Below, piece by piece: positions 19,949-30,023 of a stretch of 60,000 nucleotides of DNA. Position numbers and translations under genes: made by a program. The number at the start of each line of letters is the position of its first letter. Position 1 is the stretch's first letter. The notes below the pieces were generated by a model. That model saw only the letters and a list, made by a program, of their open reading frames with translations, did no database searches and was not told where the DNA came from. The DNA comes from Tubulanus polymorphus (lineage: Eukaryota > Nemertea > Palaeonemertea > Tubulaniformes > Tubulanidae), in contig NC_134028.1 in NCBI RefSeq assembly GCF_964204645.1, forward strand, positions 15,119,263 to 15,179,262, read 5' to 3'.

Positions 19949-20371
19949 TGTTCTAAATCGACGAAACGAATCCTCGAAAATCTATTGAACACGAAAGCAC
20001 AGCTACATTTCAAACTCAGCGTGTTTATTTTAGCAACTAACGATGCTGCACTATGCCATATAATGCCGGTTTGCTACAAATATGAAAATATATATATAAG
20101 TAATCAATTCAATTTATGCAAAGAAAACTAACCCACAGCAAATCTAAAAATTCGTTACTTACAATTACTGTAGCTCCTCGAGCAAGTTTCTACGAAAATG
20201 ACCAATGCTCAACTGTGAGATATTCAATATATACTGTATATATAATGTACTAGACTTAGTAACAACAAAGCATGGAGAGGTTCAATGAAGGGTTACAAAT
20301 CGTACAGTACTAAAGCTAAACTCGACTACAATAAAATTCTATAGCAGCAAACCGGACTTCAATTTACAACA
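19949..20371 (-). repeat. BEL 3' LTR
   Basis: Same sequence as 26045-26467 except one substitution near 20329 (ATCG versus ATCC). Begins TGTTCTAAATCG and ends TTTACAACA on the + strand. Confidence 0.95.
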
Positions 20372-20522
20372 CAGCACCTCCTAAACATCCGTATCAGACG
20401 GTGTTTGAAAATATAACGATATCATATTACAAAGATTACATGATTACTTCAAATACATATTATTGTCGTATCAAATATAAGTAATTATCTCGCACATACA
20501 AATACAAATTTAATCAAGATAA
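20372..20522 (-). other. BEL 3' untranslated region and purine tract
   Basis: 150 bp between the Gag-Pol stop and the 3' LTR. On the minus strand it ends TTAGGAGGTGCTG directly before the LTR, a short polypurine-tract candidate. Confidence 0.6.
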
Positions 20523-23500
20523 TTATACAATACTCTCTTCCAATACGCAAAGCTTAACTACTGGTCGAACATATTCTGACGAAGAGGTTTTTACTTTTAC
20601 CGAACGAATTCGTCCATCATTAGGACTAGGATAAACTTCAATAATACGACCCAATGGCCATTGACCACGAGGAATGTCTTTGTCTTTGATTAACACTAAG
20701 TCACCTAATTTGACATTTTCTGTATTTTCTAGCCACTTGCTTCTCATTGTTAAGGGTGGCAAATACTCTTTCAGCCAGCGACGCCAAAAGTGGTCTGCCA
20801 GAACCAGGGACTGACGCCATCTTTTTCTACTGTTGATTTCACGCTCATGAAATACTCCAAGGGCCACGACAGAACTAGCACCCCCGTGTAAAAAGTGGTT
20901 TGGTGTAATGGGTGTAAAATCTGCAGGATCCACGCTATTATAAGTTAAAGGTCGACTATTAACAGATGCTTCCACCTCTATAAGCGTTGTTCGCAGCACG
21001 TTTTCAGGAAATGATTGTCCTTTAAGGACTGATTTGATAGCCGCCTTTACCGTTCGAACCAATCTCTCCCAAACCCCACCAAAATGGGGGGCACAGGGAC
21101 TATTAAAGGTCCATTTAATACCCTTTTCATGACAAAAATTAGAAATACGAGATTGATTTAATTGTGTTAAACATTCTCTTAACTCTCTCTCAGCTCCAAC
21201 AAAGTTGGAACCATTGTCACTATAAATATGACTCGGCTGACCACGTCGCCCAATGAAATTCCTCAGAATTAGTAAAAATGTGTCAGTTTCCATTGAGTCA
21301 GCTACTTCCAAATGTACTGCACGAGTTACTAAACACGTGAATAAGCAAACCCATACTTTGATTGTAGAACGCCCTCTTTTGATGAATAAAGGGCCAAAAT
21401 AGTCTACCCCACTAAATTGAAAGGGTCTGCAATGGCTAGTAATTCTATGTGCGGGTAAATCCGACATAAAAGGAACTCTAGGCTTAGCTAATCGACGACG
21501 ACAACCGAAGCACCGCGAAATCGCACGCTTTGCGACAGATCTAGCTTTAATTGGCCAGTACTTTTGACGAACTAATGAAATCAAGTGCTCTGGACCAGCA
21601 TGGAAATGAATAAGGTGTTCTTTTCGTACAAGAAGCTCCGTGATATGATGAGAGAAAGGGAGAAGCAACTGATGGCGCGCCTCTACGGAAACATTTGGAG
21701 CATTGTGAATCCTTCCACCTACTCTGATACTGGAGCCATCAAAAACTGGATCGAGACAGCGCAAAGAACTACGATCCTTTAACTTCCCCTTTTTAAGGAA
21801 AGAGAACTCCTCTGGGAATGAGTCACGTTGGGCTTGAGAAACTAAGCATGTTTCCGCAAAATCAAAATCTTCCACTGTCAAAGTTTTTGCTTTTACAGCT
21901 GTATATCCCAAACGTGGAACGTGTGAGGCAAAATTCCTGATAGCCCTTAAAATCCAAGCTGTTCTGCGTAACAAAGGGTACCAACGAGAATAATCCTCCG
22001 GCTGTACAAGACCCGTTAAGTCAATGACTGGCTCAGCCTGAGGAAATGCTAAGACTTTATTCACTAGCTTAGTTTTCTTGAGATTTTCATCTATATCTGA
22101 AATGATACCTAGATCAGGCTGAGACGGCCATTGCTTTTCAGGAACACGGAGAAATTCTGGACCTGCAAACCAACGATGCGAAAAAGTCAGATCAGAAGCT
22201 AAAAGCCCCCTTGAGCAATCGTCAGCAGGATTCGACTCGGATGCAATATACATCCACTGATTAACCGATGATATTTCACGAATTTCCCCCACTCTATTGG
22301 CTACAAAAATCTTGAATCTTTTTTTTTCATTACGAATATATCGTAAAACAGTTTGTGAGTCAGTCCAATAAGAGACTTCAATGTCACAAATTTCTGACAG
22401 TTCTCGCTTCAAAACCTCACCCAAACGAACCGACATAATGGCACCTTGCAGCTCCAATTTCGGCATGGTTAAAGGATGTTTTGTAGGAGCTAAGTGAGTT
22501 TTTGAAGCGAGAAAGGTAGTTTGAAATGAACTATCAATCAAATAACGCAAATATGCTACACTACCAAATGCCCTCTCGGACGCGTCACTAAACAAATGCA
22601 ACTGTACATTACTAACAGAAGGAGAAAACAACTCATGGTGACGAGGAATTTTCAGCTCATGCAACAACTTCAACTCATTTTGCCATTCATCCCAGGTTAC
22701 CAATAAGTCCCCAGAAATATCTTCATCCCATTCGAACCCAGACCGCCATATATCTTGAATCAAACACTTGGCCCTAAGTATGAATGGTGATAGGAAACCT
22801 AATGGATCAAAAATGGATGAGACAGCGCTTATGATACCTCGTTTAGTAAGTTTAACATCTTTGATAACAGGTTTAAATACAAAGGAATCATTCTGAGCGT
22901 TCCATTTCACACCTAAAGTCCGTTCTACTGATAAGTCACCTAAGACTAGGTCTAACGAAGGGTTAGCAAGTTCTTCAGGGTGAATTTGGGATAGGACCCA
23001 TTTACTTGATGACATCCACTTTGTGAGATGGAAACCTCCTTTAGCAAGAATATATTTTACCTCATAAGCTAATTGCAACGCTTTGCTATCACCAGGAACT
23101 GACTTGAGAAAATCATCCACATAGAAATTTCGCAAGACAGAATTTACAGCGATGCTACTAAAACAATCAATGTTATCACGAGCTGATCTTTTTAGAGCGT
23201 AATTCGCACAACAAGGCGAGTCTCGAGCACCGAAAATGTGCACCAACATCTTAAAAACCTCCGGAGAACCATATGAGCCATCTGGCCGCCAAAGGAATCT
23301 CAATGATTCAGATTCGCTTTCAGAGGTTCTCACTTGATGAAACATCGCTTGTATGTCCGCAACAAGCGCTGTTTCAAATAAACGAAATCTTTGTAAGACA
23401 CCAAACAAACTATTTAACAGATCAGGGCCTGTCATTAGTAAGTTGTTTAACGAAGAACCCCTGAACTGCGAAGCTGCATCAAACACTATCCGAAATTTAC

Positions 23501-26015
23501 CCGGCTTGTTCGGGTTCAAAACGCAATGGTGAGGAAGATACCAAGTTCTAGGTGTCGAAATAATTTCTTCCTCAGGAGTCAACTTTCGAGCATACCCAGC
23601 GGAAATATAGCCATTAAGTGTATCACAATAGCCATTTTTAATTACAGAATCTTTACACAGGCGGTTTGTTAGCAAGTCAAATCTTCTCTTAGCTAATGGA
23701 AAGTTATTTGGTAAAACACTATTTTCATCTCTCCATAGCATACCTACTTGATAATGATCACCCACAAGTTGGGTTGTTTCTTCAAGAATTTTAAGAGCTC
23801 TTTGATCTTCAACCGATCCAATCTTATCAGGGTAAGTTACACCAAAGGATTCTGTTGACCAAAAGTTCTCAATTTGTCGTGAGAGTGAATTTTCATCAAC
23901 AAGAGAGCATTCCGAAACAATTGAATGGACGTGAACATCGCACAAGTCATTTGACATGTTCCCAAACAAACACCACCCTAATCTAGTCCGAATAGCTAAG
24001 GGCTGATTTGATGTCCCTTCCCTTACCTCTAATTGTATATGTGCTCTAGGTACATTTGCACCCAAAAGTACTTTAACCTGACGTGGGAATGTATCAGGAA
24101 ATCGCAGACCCTCTAAATGTTTCAACTTATGAGGAGAAAATTCATTATATTTCTTAAGTGGACAACTGATATTACCAGATGTAGTCCATGCTTGGGACAC
24201 ATGAATGATTTCTGACAAAGGATCATTGCTTCGAACGGTAAAGGAAACACGGCGAGATAACTGTGCATCGCTTGAGTGAAGTGTGTTGATAGTCAATACT
24301 TGTTTTTTACCAGACAACCCTAAATCAATAGCCAGATCTTCACGGATTAATGTCACGTCACTCCCAGAATCCAGCAGACCATACGTCGATATACGTCTTC
24401 CGTTAGCACCCTGAACCACAATCGGCAAAACCTGAAAATACACGTCAGAACAATTACTATCGAGACCAAGAACTATAATGCGTTCTATTGCGCTAGGTGC
24501 TACACCTTGACTACTACTGGCTTGCGATTCACTATTACAAGTGTCTAGATTCTGAGTTTGATTCTTTTGTTCAATATCATTAATTTTGATTTTACGTTTA
24601 ACATGAAGCAGTGTATGATGTCTCTTGCCACACCCTGGTTCTTTACAGCAAGAAAGAGATTTGCAAGTCGCAATGAAATGACCAGGTGACAAACAATTAA
24701 TACACAAACGTAATCTCTTGACTAGAGCAAATCTTTCATCTACCGATTTATCAATGAAATCTCCACAATTACTCACAGAATGACTACCTGAACAAATAAC
24801 ACATTCAAATATTTTCCCACCTGACACGCAACTGCTAGACATCTGTTTCGTGGAATTATTCACATTGATTTTCCGTGATCCTAAAGCATTACTAGAAAAA
24901 TTATTACGTTTCAATTTCAACCTATTTTGTTGTAATGAAAATGGACCGAAGTCAGCGTCAACACAATCTTTGAGCCAACTTTCTAGATCAAACAATGTAG
25001 GATCTCGTTGTCGAGATATACGTCTAACGAATTCGTTCCATTTTGAACGCTTGTCAATCGGGATACGTTTTACAACTTTCTGTAATAAATCACTACTGCC
25101 AATTTCAGAAAGATAATTCATTTGTTTTAGAGTAATTAAGCAATCTCTCACACTAATGTAAAAGGAACGTAATGATATTGAATCATATGAATTTGTGGGT
25201 GGACCGTTCGTAATTGATTCAATATAAGCCCTAGCTACGTGTACTCTGTGTCCAAACACAAACTTTAGCTCCTTAAGGGAGCGTGCATATTTACAACCAC
25301 TAAACCCAAGACCTTGAATGAGCTCTCTGGCCTCACCTTTCACATGCGACTGCAGAAGGTCTTGACGTCTGGAATCTTTGATCCCGGGACGATTATGTAC
25401 TTGCACATAAAACTGCTCAATGAACCTTGGCCATACAAGTGGTGAACCGTCGAACATCGGGAGACCAACTTTCGGTAAATCTCGATCAATCTCCATCTTG
25501 ATAACGGCTTCTTCCAGGGAGGTTGATGATTCCACATTTACTATAGTTTCGACTCCTTCGACCAAATCATCGATCCACGCATCAATGGTCCTAAGCGACG
25601 AGTTGTTTACAGCATTCGTCACGACATTCTCTGAAAGATCCTCTGCAACTGGATGCGACACGGAAGATGTAGACGACGCTTGGAAAACGGGTGCATTCGG
25701 ATCAAGATACGAGTCTCTTTTAGCAAAATTGTCTAACCTTTCTAAAGCAACCATAGCTTTATCGAAATAACACTCCATCCAACGCCCAGCGGTTTCGATT
25801 TCTTCTTCATTCTCGAGTACAGACATGAACTTGTCGTGAGCAGTTTGCAGATTTTGCAAACATCCAGTGATACGTTGCTTTGCCGGTTCAACAGCCGCCG
25901 ATATGCGAACTGAATCCGCAGCATCAATAGCACGAGTAAGCCAACCAGCGAGACTTGTACGAGTGGCTTTCAACGACTTACTTTTACTAGTATTTGAATC
26001 TTCGTTATCGGTCAT
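20523..26015 (-). CDS. gag-pol: BEL/Pao Gag-Pol polyprotein, intact 1830 aa
   Basis: Domain order: Gag-like region with the DUF1759 type PMFDGSPLVWPRFIEQF (~190-210); zinc knuckle CINCLSPGHFIATC (~438); aspartic protease GLLDSGSDVTLI (~545); reverse transcriptase with FYVDDFL (~963); RNase H with FSDASERAFG (~1142) and YWTDSQTVLRYI (~1217); integrase with HHCC zinc region (~1455-1505), then VDYFGP, IYSDNGSNF and FGGVWERL carrying the D, D, E triad; C-terminal DUF5641-like SKWLENTENVKLGDLVLIKD. This order is diagnostic of BEL/Pao. The ATG lies only 30 nt after the 5' LTR. No stop or frameshift, so it may be active. Confidence 0.96.
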   Translation of the reverse strand: MTDNEDSNTSKSKSLKATRTSLAGWLTRAIDAADSVRISAAVEPAKQRITGCLQNLQTAHDKFMSVLENEEEIETAGRWMECYFDKAMVALERLDNFAKRDSYLDPNAPVFQASSTSSVSHPVAEDLSENVVTNAVNNSSLRTIDAWIDDLVEGVETIVNVESSTSLEEAVIKMEIDRDLPKVGLPMFDGSPLVWPRFIEQFYVQVHNRPGIKDSRRQDLLQSHVKGEARELIQGLGFSGCKYARSLKELKFVFGHRVHVARAYIESITNGPPTNSYDSISLRSFYISVRDCLITLKQMNYLSEIGSSDLLQKVVKRIPIDKRSKWNEFVRRISRQRDPTLFDLESWLKDCVDADFGPFSLQQNRLKLKRNNFSSNALGSRKINVNNSTKQMSSSCVSGGKIFECVICSGSHSVSNCGDFIDKSVDERFALVKRLRLCINCLSPGHFIATCKSLSCCKEPGCGKRHHTLLHVKRKIKINDIEQKNQTQNLDTCNSESQASSSQGVAPSAIERIIVLGLDSNCSDVYFQVLPIVVQGANGRRISTYGLLDSGSDVTLIREDLAIDLGLSGKKQVLTINTLHSSDAQLSRRVSFTVRSNDPLSEIIHVSQAWTTSGNISCPLKKYNEFSPHKLKHLEGLRFPDTFPRQVKVLLGANVPRAHIQLEVREGTSNQPLAIRTRLGWCLFGNMSNDLCDVHVHSIVSECSLVDENSLSRQIENFWSTESFGVTYPDKIGSVEDQRALKILEETTQLVGDHYQVGMLWRDENSVLPNNFPLAKRRFDLLTNRLCKDSVIKNGYCDTLNGYISAGYARKLTPEEEIISTPRTWYLPHHCVLNPNKPGKFRIVFDAASQFRGSSLNNLLMTGPDLLNSLFGVLQRFRLFETALVADIQAMFHQVRTSESESESLRFLWRPDGSYGSPEVFKMLVHIFGARDSPCCANYALKRSARDNIDCFSSIAVNSVLRNFYVDDFLKSVPGDSKALQLAYEVKYILAKGGFHLTKWMSSSKWVLSQIHPEELANPSLDLVLGDLSVERTLGVKWNAQNDSFVFKPVIKDVKLTKRGIISAVSSIFDPLGFLSPFILRAKCLIQDIWRSGFEWDEDISGDLLVTWDEWQNELKLLHELKIPRHHELFSPSVSNVQLHLFSDASERAFGSVAYLRYLIDSSFQTTFLASKTHLAPTKHPLTMPKLELQGAIMSVRLGEVLKRELSEICDIEVSYWTDSQTVLRYIRNEKKRFKIFVANRVGEIREISSVNQWMYIASESNPADDCSRGLLASDLTFSHRWFAGPEFLRVPEKQWPSQPDLGIISDIDENLKKTKLVNKVLAFPQAEPVIDLTGLVQPEDYSRWYPLLRRTAWILRAIRNFASHVPRLGYTAVKAKTLTVEDFDFAETCLVSQAQRDSFPEEFSFLKKGKLKDRSSLRCLDPVFDGSSIRVGGRIHNAPNVSVEARHQLLLPFSHHITELLVRKEHLIHFHAGPEHLISLVRQKYWPIKARSVAKRAISRCFGCRRRLAKPRVPFMSDLPAHRITSHCRPFQFSGVDYFGPLFIKRGRSTIKVWVCLFTCLVTRAVHLEVADSMETDTFLLILRNFIGRRGQPSHIYSDNGSNFVGAERELRECLTQLNQSRISNFCHEKGIKWTFNSPCAPHFGGVWERLVRTVKAAIKSVLKGQSFPENVLRTTLIEVEASVNSRPLTYNSVDPADFTPITPNHFLHGGASSVVALGVFHEREINSRKRWRQSLVLADHFWRRWLKEYLPPLTMRSKWLENTENVKLGDLVLIKDKDIPRGQWPLGRIIEVYPSPNDGRIRSVKVKTSSSEYVRPVVKLCVLEESIV

Positions 26016-26044
26016 GATGAGCTTTCGAGTAATTCAAACTATAA

Positions 26045-26467
26045 TGTTCTAAATCGACGAAACGAATCCTCGAAAATCTATTGAACACGAAAGCACAGCT
26101 ACATTTCAAACTCAGCGTGTTTATTTTAGCAACTAACGATGCTGCACTATGCCATATAATGCCGGTTTGCTACAAATATGAAAATATATATATAAGTAAT
26201 CAATTCAATTTATGCAAAGAAAACTAACCCACAGCAAATCTAAAAATTCGTTACTTACAATTACTGTAGCTCCTCGAGCAAGTTTCTACGAAAATGACCA
26301 ATGCTCAACTGTGAGATATTCAATATATACTGTATATATAATGTACTAGACTTAGTAACAACAAAGCATGGAGAGGTTCAATGAAGGGTTACAAATCCTA
26401 CAGTACTAAAGCTAAACTCGACTACAATAAAATTCTATAGCAGCAAACCGGACTTCAATTTACAACA
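26045..26467 (-). repeat. BEL 5' LTR
   Basis: Partner of 19949-20371. It carries the promoter in this orientation, including TATATATAAG-type AT runs near the middle. Confidence 0.95.
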
Positions 26468-27711
26468 CATCTGAAAAATCATTTTCATTAGAATTTAATT
26501 TCTTTCTTTTATAATATATTTCTTTTCTATCTTGATCAGTTAGTTCTTTATTTAATGATTCAAAATCTCCATATATTACAAATGGTACTTTATTTTTGTA
26601 ATCATATTTTTTGAATTCTAATATTTTATCCTTTTCATTTGGTAAAACTAATCTACAATAATCTACATGATTTGCACATAATTGTTTATGATTTAATAAT
26701 GTACTTTCATTACTGAATCTATGTAAACATTTTCTACAAAGATATAATCTTCAACTGGGTGTAAGCAACTTATAATTGCCCATAGAAAACATTTATCATC
26801 AAAATTTTGTACATTTATTACAGCATTAGTTTTAAATGGTAGTTTAATATAACTCGATGCTTCAATATCTGGTTCTTTATAATATGATACATTATTTTCA
26901 TCAATTGGTATCGATTTAGTTAACTTTTTACATTTTGTGTTATAAACATGTGAAGTCATAAATATTATTTCATCAAATATTACACCAGATCCTTCAAAAT
27001 ATTTCTCTTCTATTTTAGTTTTTACTTCATTATAACATTTATCTAATTTATCATCTATATGTTGTTTAGATATAATATGTTGTGAATGAGAATTTATATT
27101 ATATATTGGTTTATCTTCGGATTTTATGAATTTAACTTTAGAAGATATACTTATTTTAGGATATTCAACATCAGTTATTATTTTTATAATTTTTTTTCAT
27201 ATTTTCTAAATGTTTTTTATTTTCTTCTCATGTTTTTCCTTTATGAAATTTAAGCTCGATAGATGCTGGGCCAATATCACTTTTAAATGCTTCGGTTATC
27301 TCTATATATTTTTTTAATAATCTAATGAATTAATATAATTTCTTACATCTTCCATGTATGGTCTTTTATTGTTTAATTTATTTTCATTCTTTTAATTGTC
27401 TTATGTTTCTTATCATTGTCATTATCAAAATAATCTTCACCTAAAATATCATTATTCATATTTCTAATATGGCTTTTAGATTTTAAATGTTCATTATAAT
27501 ATCTTTTATCACTGAATGATTGATTACATGTATCACATTTGTATGTTTCTTTTTCATTTTTTAATTCTTCTAATTTAGTTCCTAATATATCATCTTTATA
27601 TTCTAATTTCAATTTATTCTCTAAATGTGTTTTAGTTTTATTGTGTCTTGATTTTTGGGATTTATCTATATTGATATTACATGTTGGACAGTAGTACTTA
27701 TTTGCTTCCAT
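26468..27711 (-). pseudogene. POLB: Polinton 1 PolB, N-terminal part, decayed
   Basis: From 27711: two C2H2 fingers (CPTCNINIDKS, CDTCNQSFSDKRYYNEH) encoded inside the TIR, then KLNNKRPYMEDVR..., SSYIKLPFKTNAV, FLWAIISCLHPVEDY, then directly LCRKCLHRFSNESTLLNHKQLC and the exonuclease-like VPFVIYGDFESLNKEL near 26570. Compared with copy 2, ~110 codons after CLHPVEDY are deleted, and there are several stops and frameshifts between 27370 and 26960. It joins 17455-19948 across the BEL insertion. Confidence 0.85.
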
Positions 27712-28132
27712 TTTAATACTAAATTTTTTTTTTAAATTGATTTTAGAAGTTCAATGATTTATATATGTATTATTTCAATCACACTTTACTAACACTTTTA
27801 ATGTTTAAAAATCTAACTCATAAAAATATAAATATTGAAATAATGTTTAAAATATATCTATATATCTATTCTATAAGAGCTCACACTTTTATATTGAATA
27901 ATCTATCAATTTAAATGTTATTCATGTAAATGAATATTTTAAGAGTAATAGGGGTAATGGGCTTTCAGGCTAAAGGTTGAAGGGGCGAGTGAGTAAAAAA
28001 TGAAAATAACAATAATTTCCAGTTGAATTAGGAGTGTGCGCGACTTATTCAACTGGAAATTATTGTTATTTTCATTTTTTTACGAGCTCGACCCTTCGAC
28101 CTTTGGCCTGAAAGCCCATTACCCCTATTACT
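27447..28132 (-). repeat. Polinton 1 right TIR (686 bp)
   Basis: Inverted copy of 4024-4708. Contains the right 189-bp terminal palindrome (27944-28132) and the PolB N-terminal zinc-finger codons. Confidence 0.9.
27944..28132. repeat. terminal 189-bp near-palindrome (right end)
   Basis: Mirror image of 4024-4212 with the same arms and a GTGTGCGCGAC loop. Confidence 0.88.
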
Positions 28133-28260
28133 TGTATATAACACACTCCTTTCCGTATGCTGGACTCACACTTGACATTCGGAGTAAGCGTTCGCTGTGG
28201 GGGAAAGGAGATCGTTCGCTGTGTCGCTTGAAGTGTTTATCGAGTTTTACGCGGCTTTAA
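28133..28260. repeat. dispersed repeat R, right half
   Basis: Continues R after Polinton 1: ACACACTCCTTTCCGTATGC, then TTCGGAGTAAGCGTTCGCTGTG and GGAGATCGTTCGCTGTGTCG, as at 29810-29930 and 34615-34720. Confidence 0.85.
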
Positions 28261-28669
28261 GCCTACCGGTACTGAGCTTTACTAAACAAACACAGTATAA
28301 TTGTTGCGTTTATTAACGGACTCATTGGATTGAACTTCCAAACAAAATTTACGATATTTAGGTGGGTTGTTATTCAATAGGCCTACGACCAATCTGTCCA
28401 TATTTTAGGCCTACGCATATACATAGGCCTACATAGGCTAATGTCTATTTATTAATGAATGAGACCTGTTTTTCTGGGATATTTTGCTTACTTTTTGGGG
28501 TACATACCTCATTTATGTCTTAACAGAATGCAAAAAATCGCGGACAACAACTGAATATCCGATATTATTCCAGTTCTGTACCGATTAGATGGATTGGCAA
28601 AAAGACTCCTTAAGTCCAGTTGAATGAGAGAGAAAATCCTCCATTTTGTGAAATTTCTTGGATTTGAAC

Positions 28670-28740
28670 ATTGTTACCATGGTTGTACCTTATAAAATGC
28701 TTTGTCAAAATCATAAAGAGTAATTATCGCCTAACAGTCG
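28670..28740 (-). pseudogene. LINE reverse-transcriptase scrap
   Basis: The minus strand reads DFDKAFYKVQPW, the FDKAFDKV-type motif of LINE reverse transcriptases, with no open continuation. A longer relative lies at 33475-33740. Confidence 0.45.
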
Positions 28741-28877
28741 ATTTTCCAGAGTCAAATAGGACATCTGGTTCAGTTGTCCATGGTTTCAAGAAGGTCTAAT
28801 TGACTGTTTGTCGAGCTTCCTCTTATAAAACTGTATTAACCATTGAACAGGATTCAAAGACTGTGCAGAAAACCCGT

Positions 28878-28990
28878 TATTAGGGTTTTCTGTTATTTGC
28901 CAGAAAACCCTATTGATATCCGCGTGATTATTAGGGTTTTCTGTTATTTTACAGAAAACCCTATTGATATCCGCGTGATTATTATTATTA
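28878..28990. repeat. 51-bp tandem duplication of a hairpin
   Basis: TAGGGTTTTCTGTTAT..CAGAAAACCCTA is an inverted pair, and the whole unit with GATATCCGCGTGATTAT recurs at 51 bp (28881 and 28932). The paralogue at 33765 lacks it. Confidence 0.75.
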
Positions 28991-29579
28991 TTATTTTCTT
29001 CCACACTATTTTTACCAAAAGAACATAGGCTTTGTTACCTTACCGCTGTTTCATATACAATCCATATAATATCGTCAAGCTCACTGAGATCTACAAATAG
29101 CCCGCGTGTTTTTTCACGAATCATCGTTACAAAAGCGCTGTCGGGCTGTAAACATCGAAAATTTAGCCCCATTCAATGGGGCGACATGTTTTTCGAGTCG
29201 TCATCCCGAAATCAACCCGCAGGCCGACTGTCACTTCGATTATCAATTCAAGTATAAATGAACTAATTTATTGCCGCAGACTTCACATTCAGTCGCGGTC
29301 TTCAAACAGTGATTTTAACAATAGCCCATTTTCCTCATCAAATCATATTACCGATACAGTGGAAATTTACTACTTTAGATTTTAAAAGCACTGTCGAGCC
29401 GTAAACATCGACGAATCGACGTGTGTTACTACATCGACGTTCCGGGGATGAGCTGCGAGTTTCTCCTCATCATGAGAATCGAATCGAGTACAAATTAATT
29501 TATTACTACCAGTGATTTGGCTGCGGGTTTCAAGGAGTTAGTTTAACAATACCTATTTTTCTTTACCGCATTAACCGTG

Positions 29580-29935
29580 TATTTACTAAGATAAATCTTT
29601 AGTGTACCGGGGAATCGTAGGCCTAAACTAAACAGGCCGAAGAGATATGGCGGAGAAAAGCTGTTATGTCGACGAGGTATCAAAATAAAGGAATATATTA
29701 CTTTATTCGGCCGCGGGCTTCAACCATTTATCAATACTCTATATTTCCTACAGTACATACCGATCATTGTCAAATGCACAAGGTATTTACTAAATACAAG
29801 TATATAACACACTCCTATCCGTATGCTGGACTCACACTTGACATTCGGAGTAAGCGTTCGCTGTGGGGGAAAGGAGATCGTTCGCTGTGTCGCTTGAAGT
29901 GTTTATCGAGTTTTACGCGACCTTAAGGCTTTAGT
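29580..29935. repeat. dispersed repeat R, unoccupied copy
   Basis: Contains the uninterrupted site ACTAAATACAAGTATATAAC at ~29790-29810 that is split by Polinton 1 elsewhere. Confidence 0.85.
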
Positions 29936-30023
29936 ATGGTGGCTGATGAGATAAAAGAACACGAATATGCAAATGAGGGCGACATGACGACAAAACGACA
30001 AAACTAAAATAACGCGAGAAAAC

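Larger units (their letters stand above)
19949..26467 (-). mobile_element. BEL/Pao LTR retrotransposon, very young
   Basis: 6519 bp, two 423-bp LTRs (TG...CA) with a single visible mismatch, and a 5-bp duplication CATCT at 19944-19948 and 26468-26472. One uninterrupted Gag-Pol frame on the minus strand. Downstream of Gag-Pol in sense, a purine-rich AGGAGGTG lies just before the 3' LTR. I see no standard TGG-type primer site directly after the 5' LTR. The target is the PolB gene of Polinton 1, same orientation; the uninterrupted target sequence is visible in copy 2 near 51685. Confidence 0.95.
4024..28132. mobile_element. Polinton/Maverick copy 1 (~17.6 kb plus 6.5-kb BEL insert)
   Basis: The element starts AGTAATAGGGG and ends CCCCTATTACT, with TIRs of ~685 bp and a flanking duplication of AGTATA/TGTATA (5 of 6 bases). 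Polintons are known for AG termini, long TIRs and 6-bp target duplications. Rightward genes occupy the left arm and leftward genes the right arm, converging at ~9.7 kb: C2H2 protein, HNH endonuclease, two small proteins, integrase, ATPase // repeat/zinc-finger protein, major capsid, coiled-coil membrane protein, conserved proteins, minor-capsid candidate, PolB. Removing the BEL element gives ~17.6 kb, in the family's usual 15-20 kb range. Many genes carry stops, frameshifts or deletions. Composition is strongly AT-rich compared with the flanks and the BEL insert. Confidence 0.93.
28261..29579. other. non-coding repeats paralogous to 33.7-34.4 kb
   Basis: The part from ~28840 to 29579 is a diverged copy of 33735-34380 (shared CTTCCACACTATTTTTAC, CTGTCGAGCCGTAAACATCGACG and GGCTGCGGG blocks). 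The front part holds a LINE fragment. Open frames here are not conserved between the two copies. Confidence 0.6.

Noticed and set aside
28036-28260. Frame ending RSKRSLWGKGDRSLCRLKC, repeated at 29666 and 34454
   Set aside because: Derives from dispersed repeat R; frames differ between copies.
28878-28990. Telomere-like TTAGGG
   Set aside because: Occurs only within a 51-bp hairpin duplication, not as a hexamer array.
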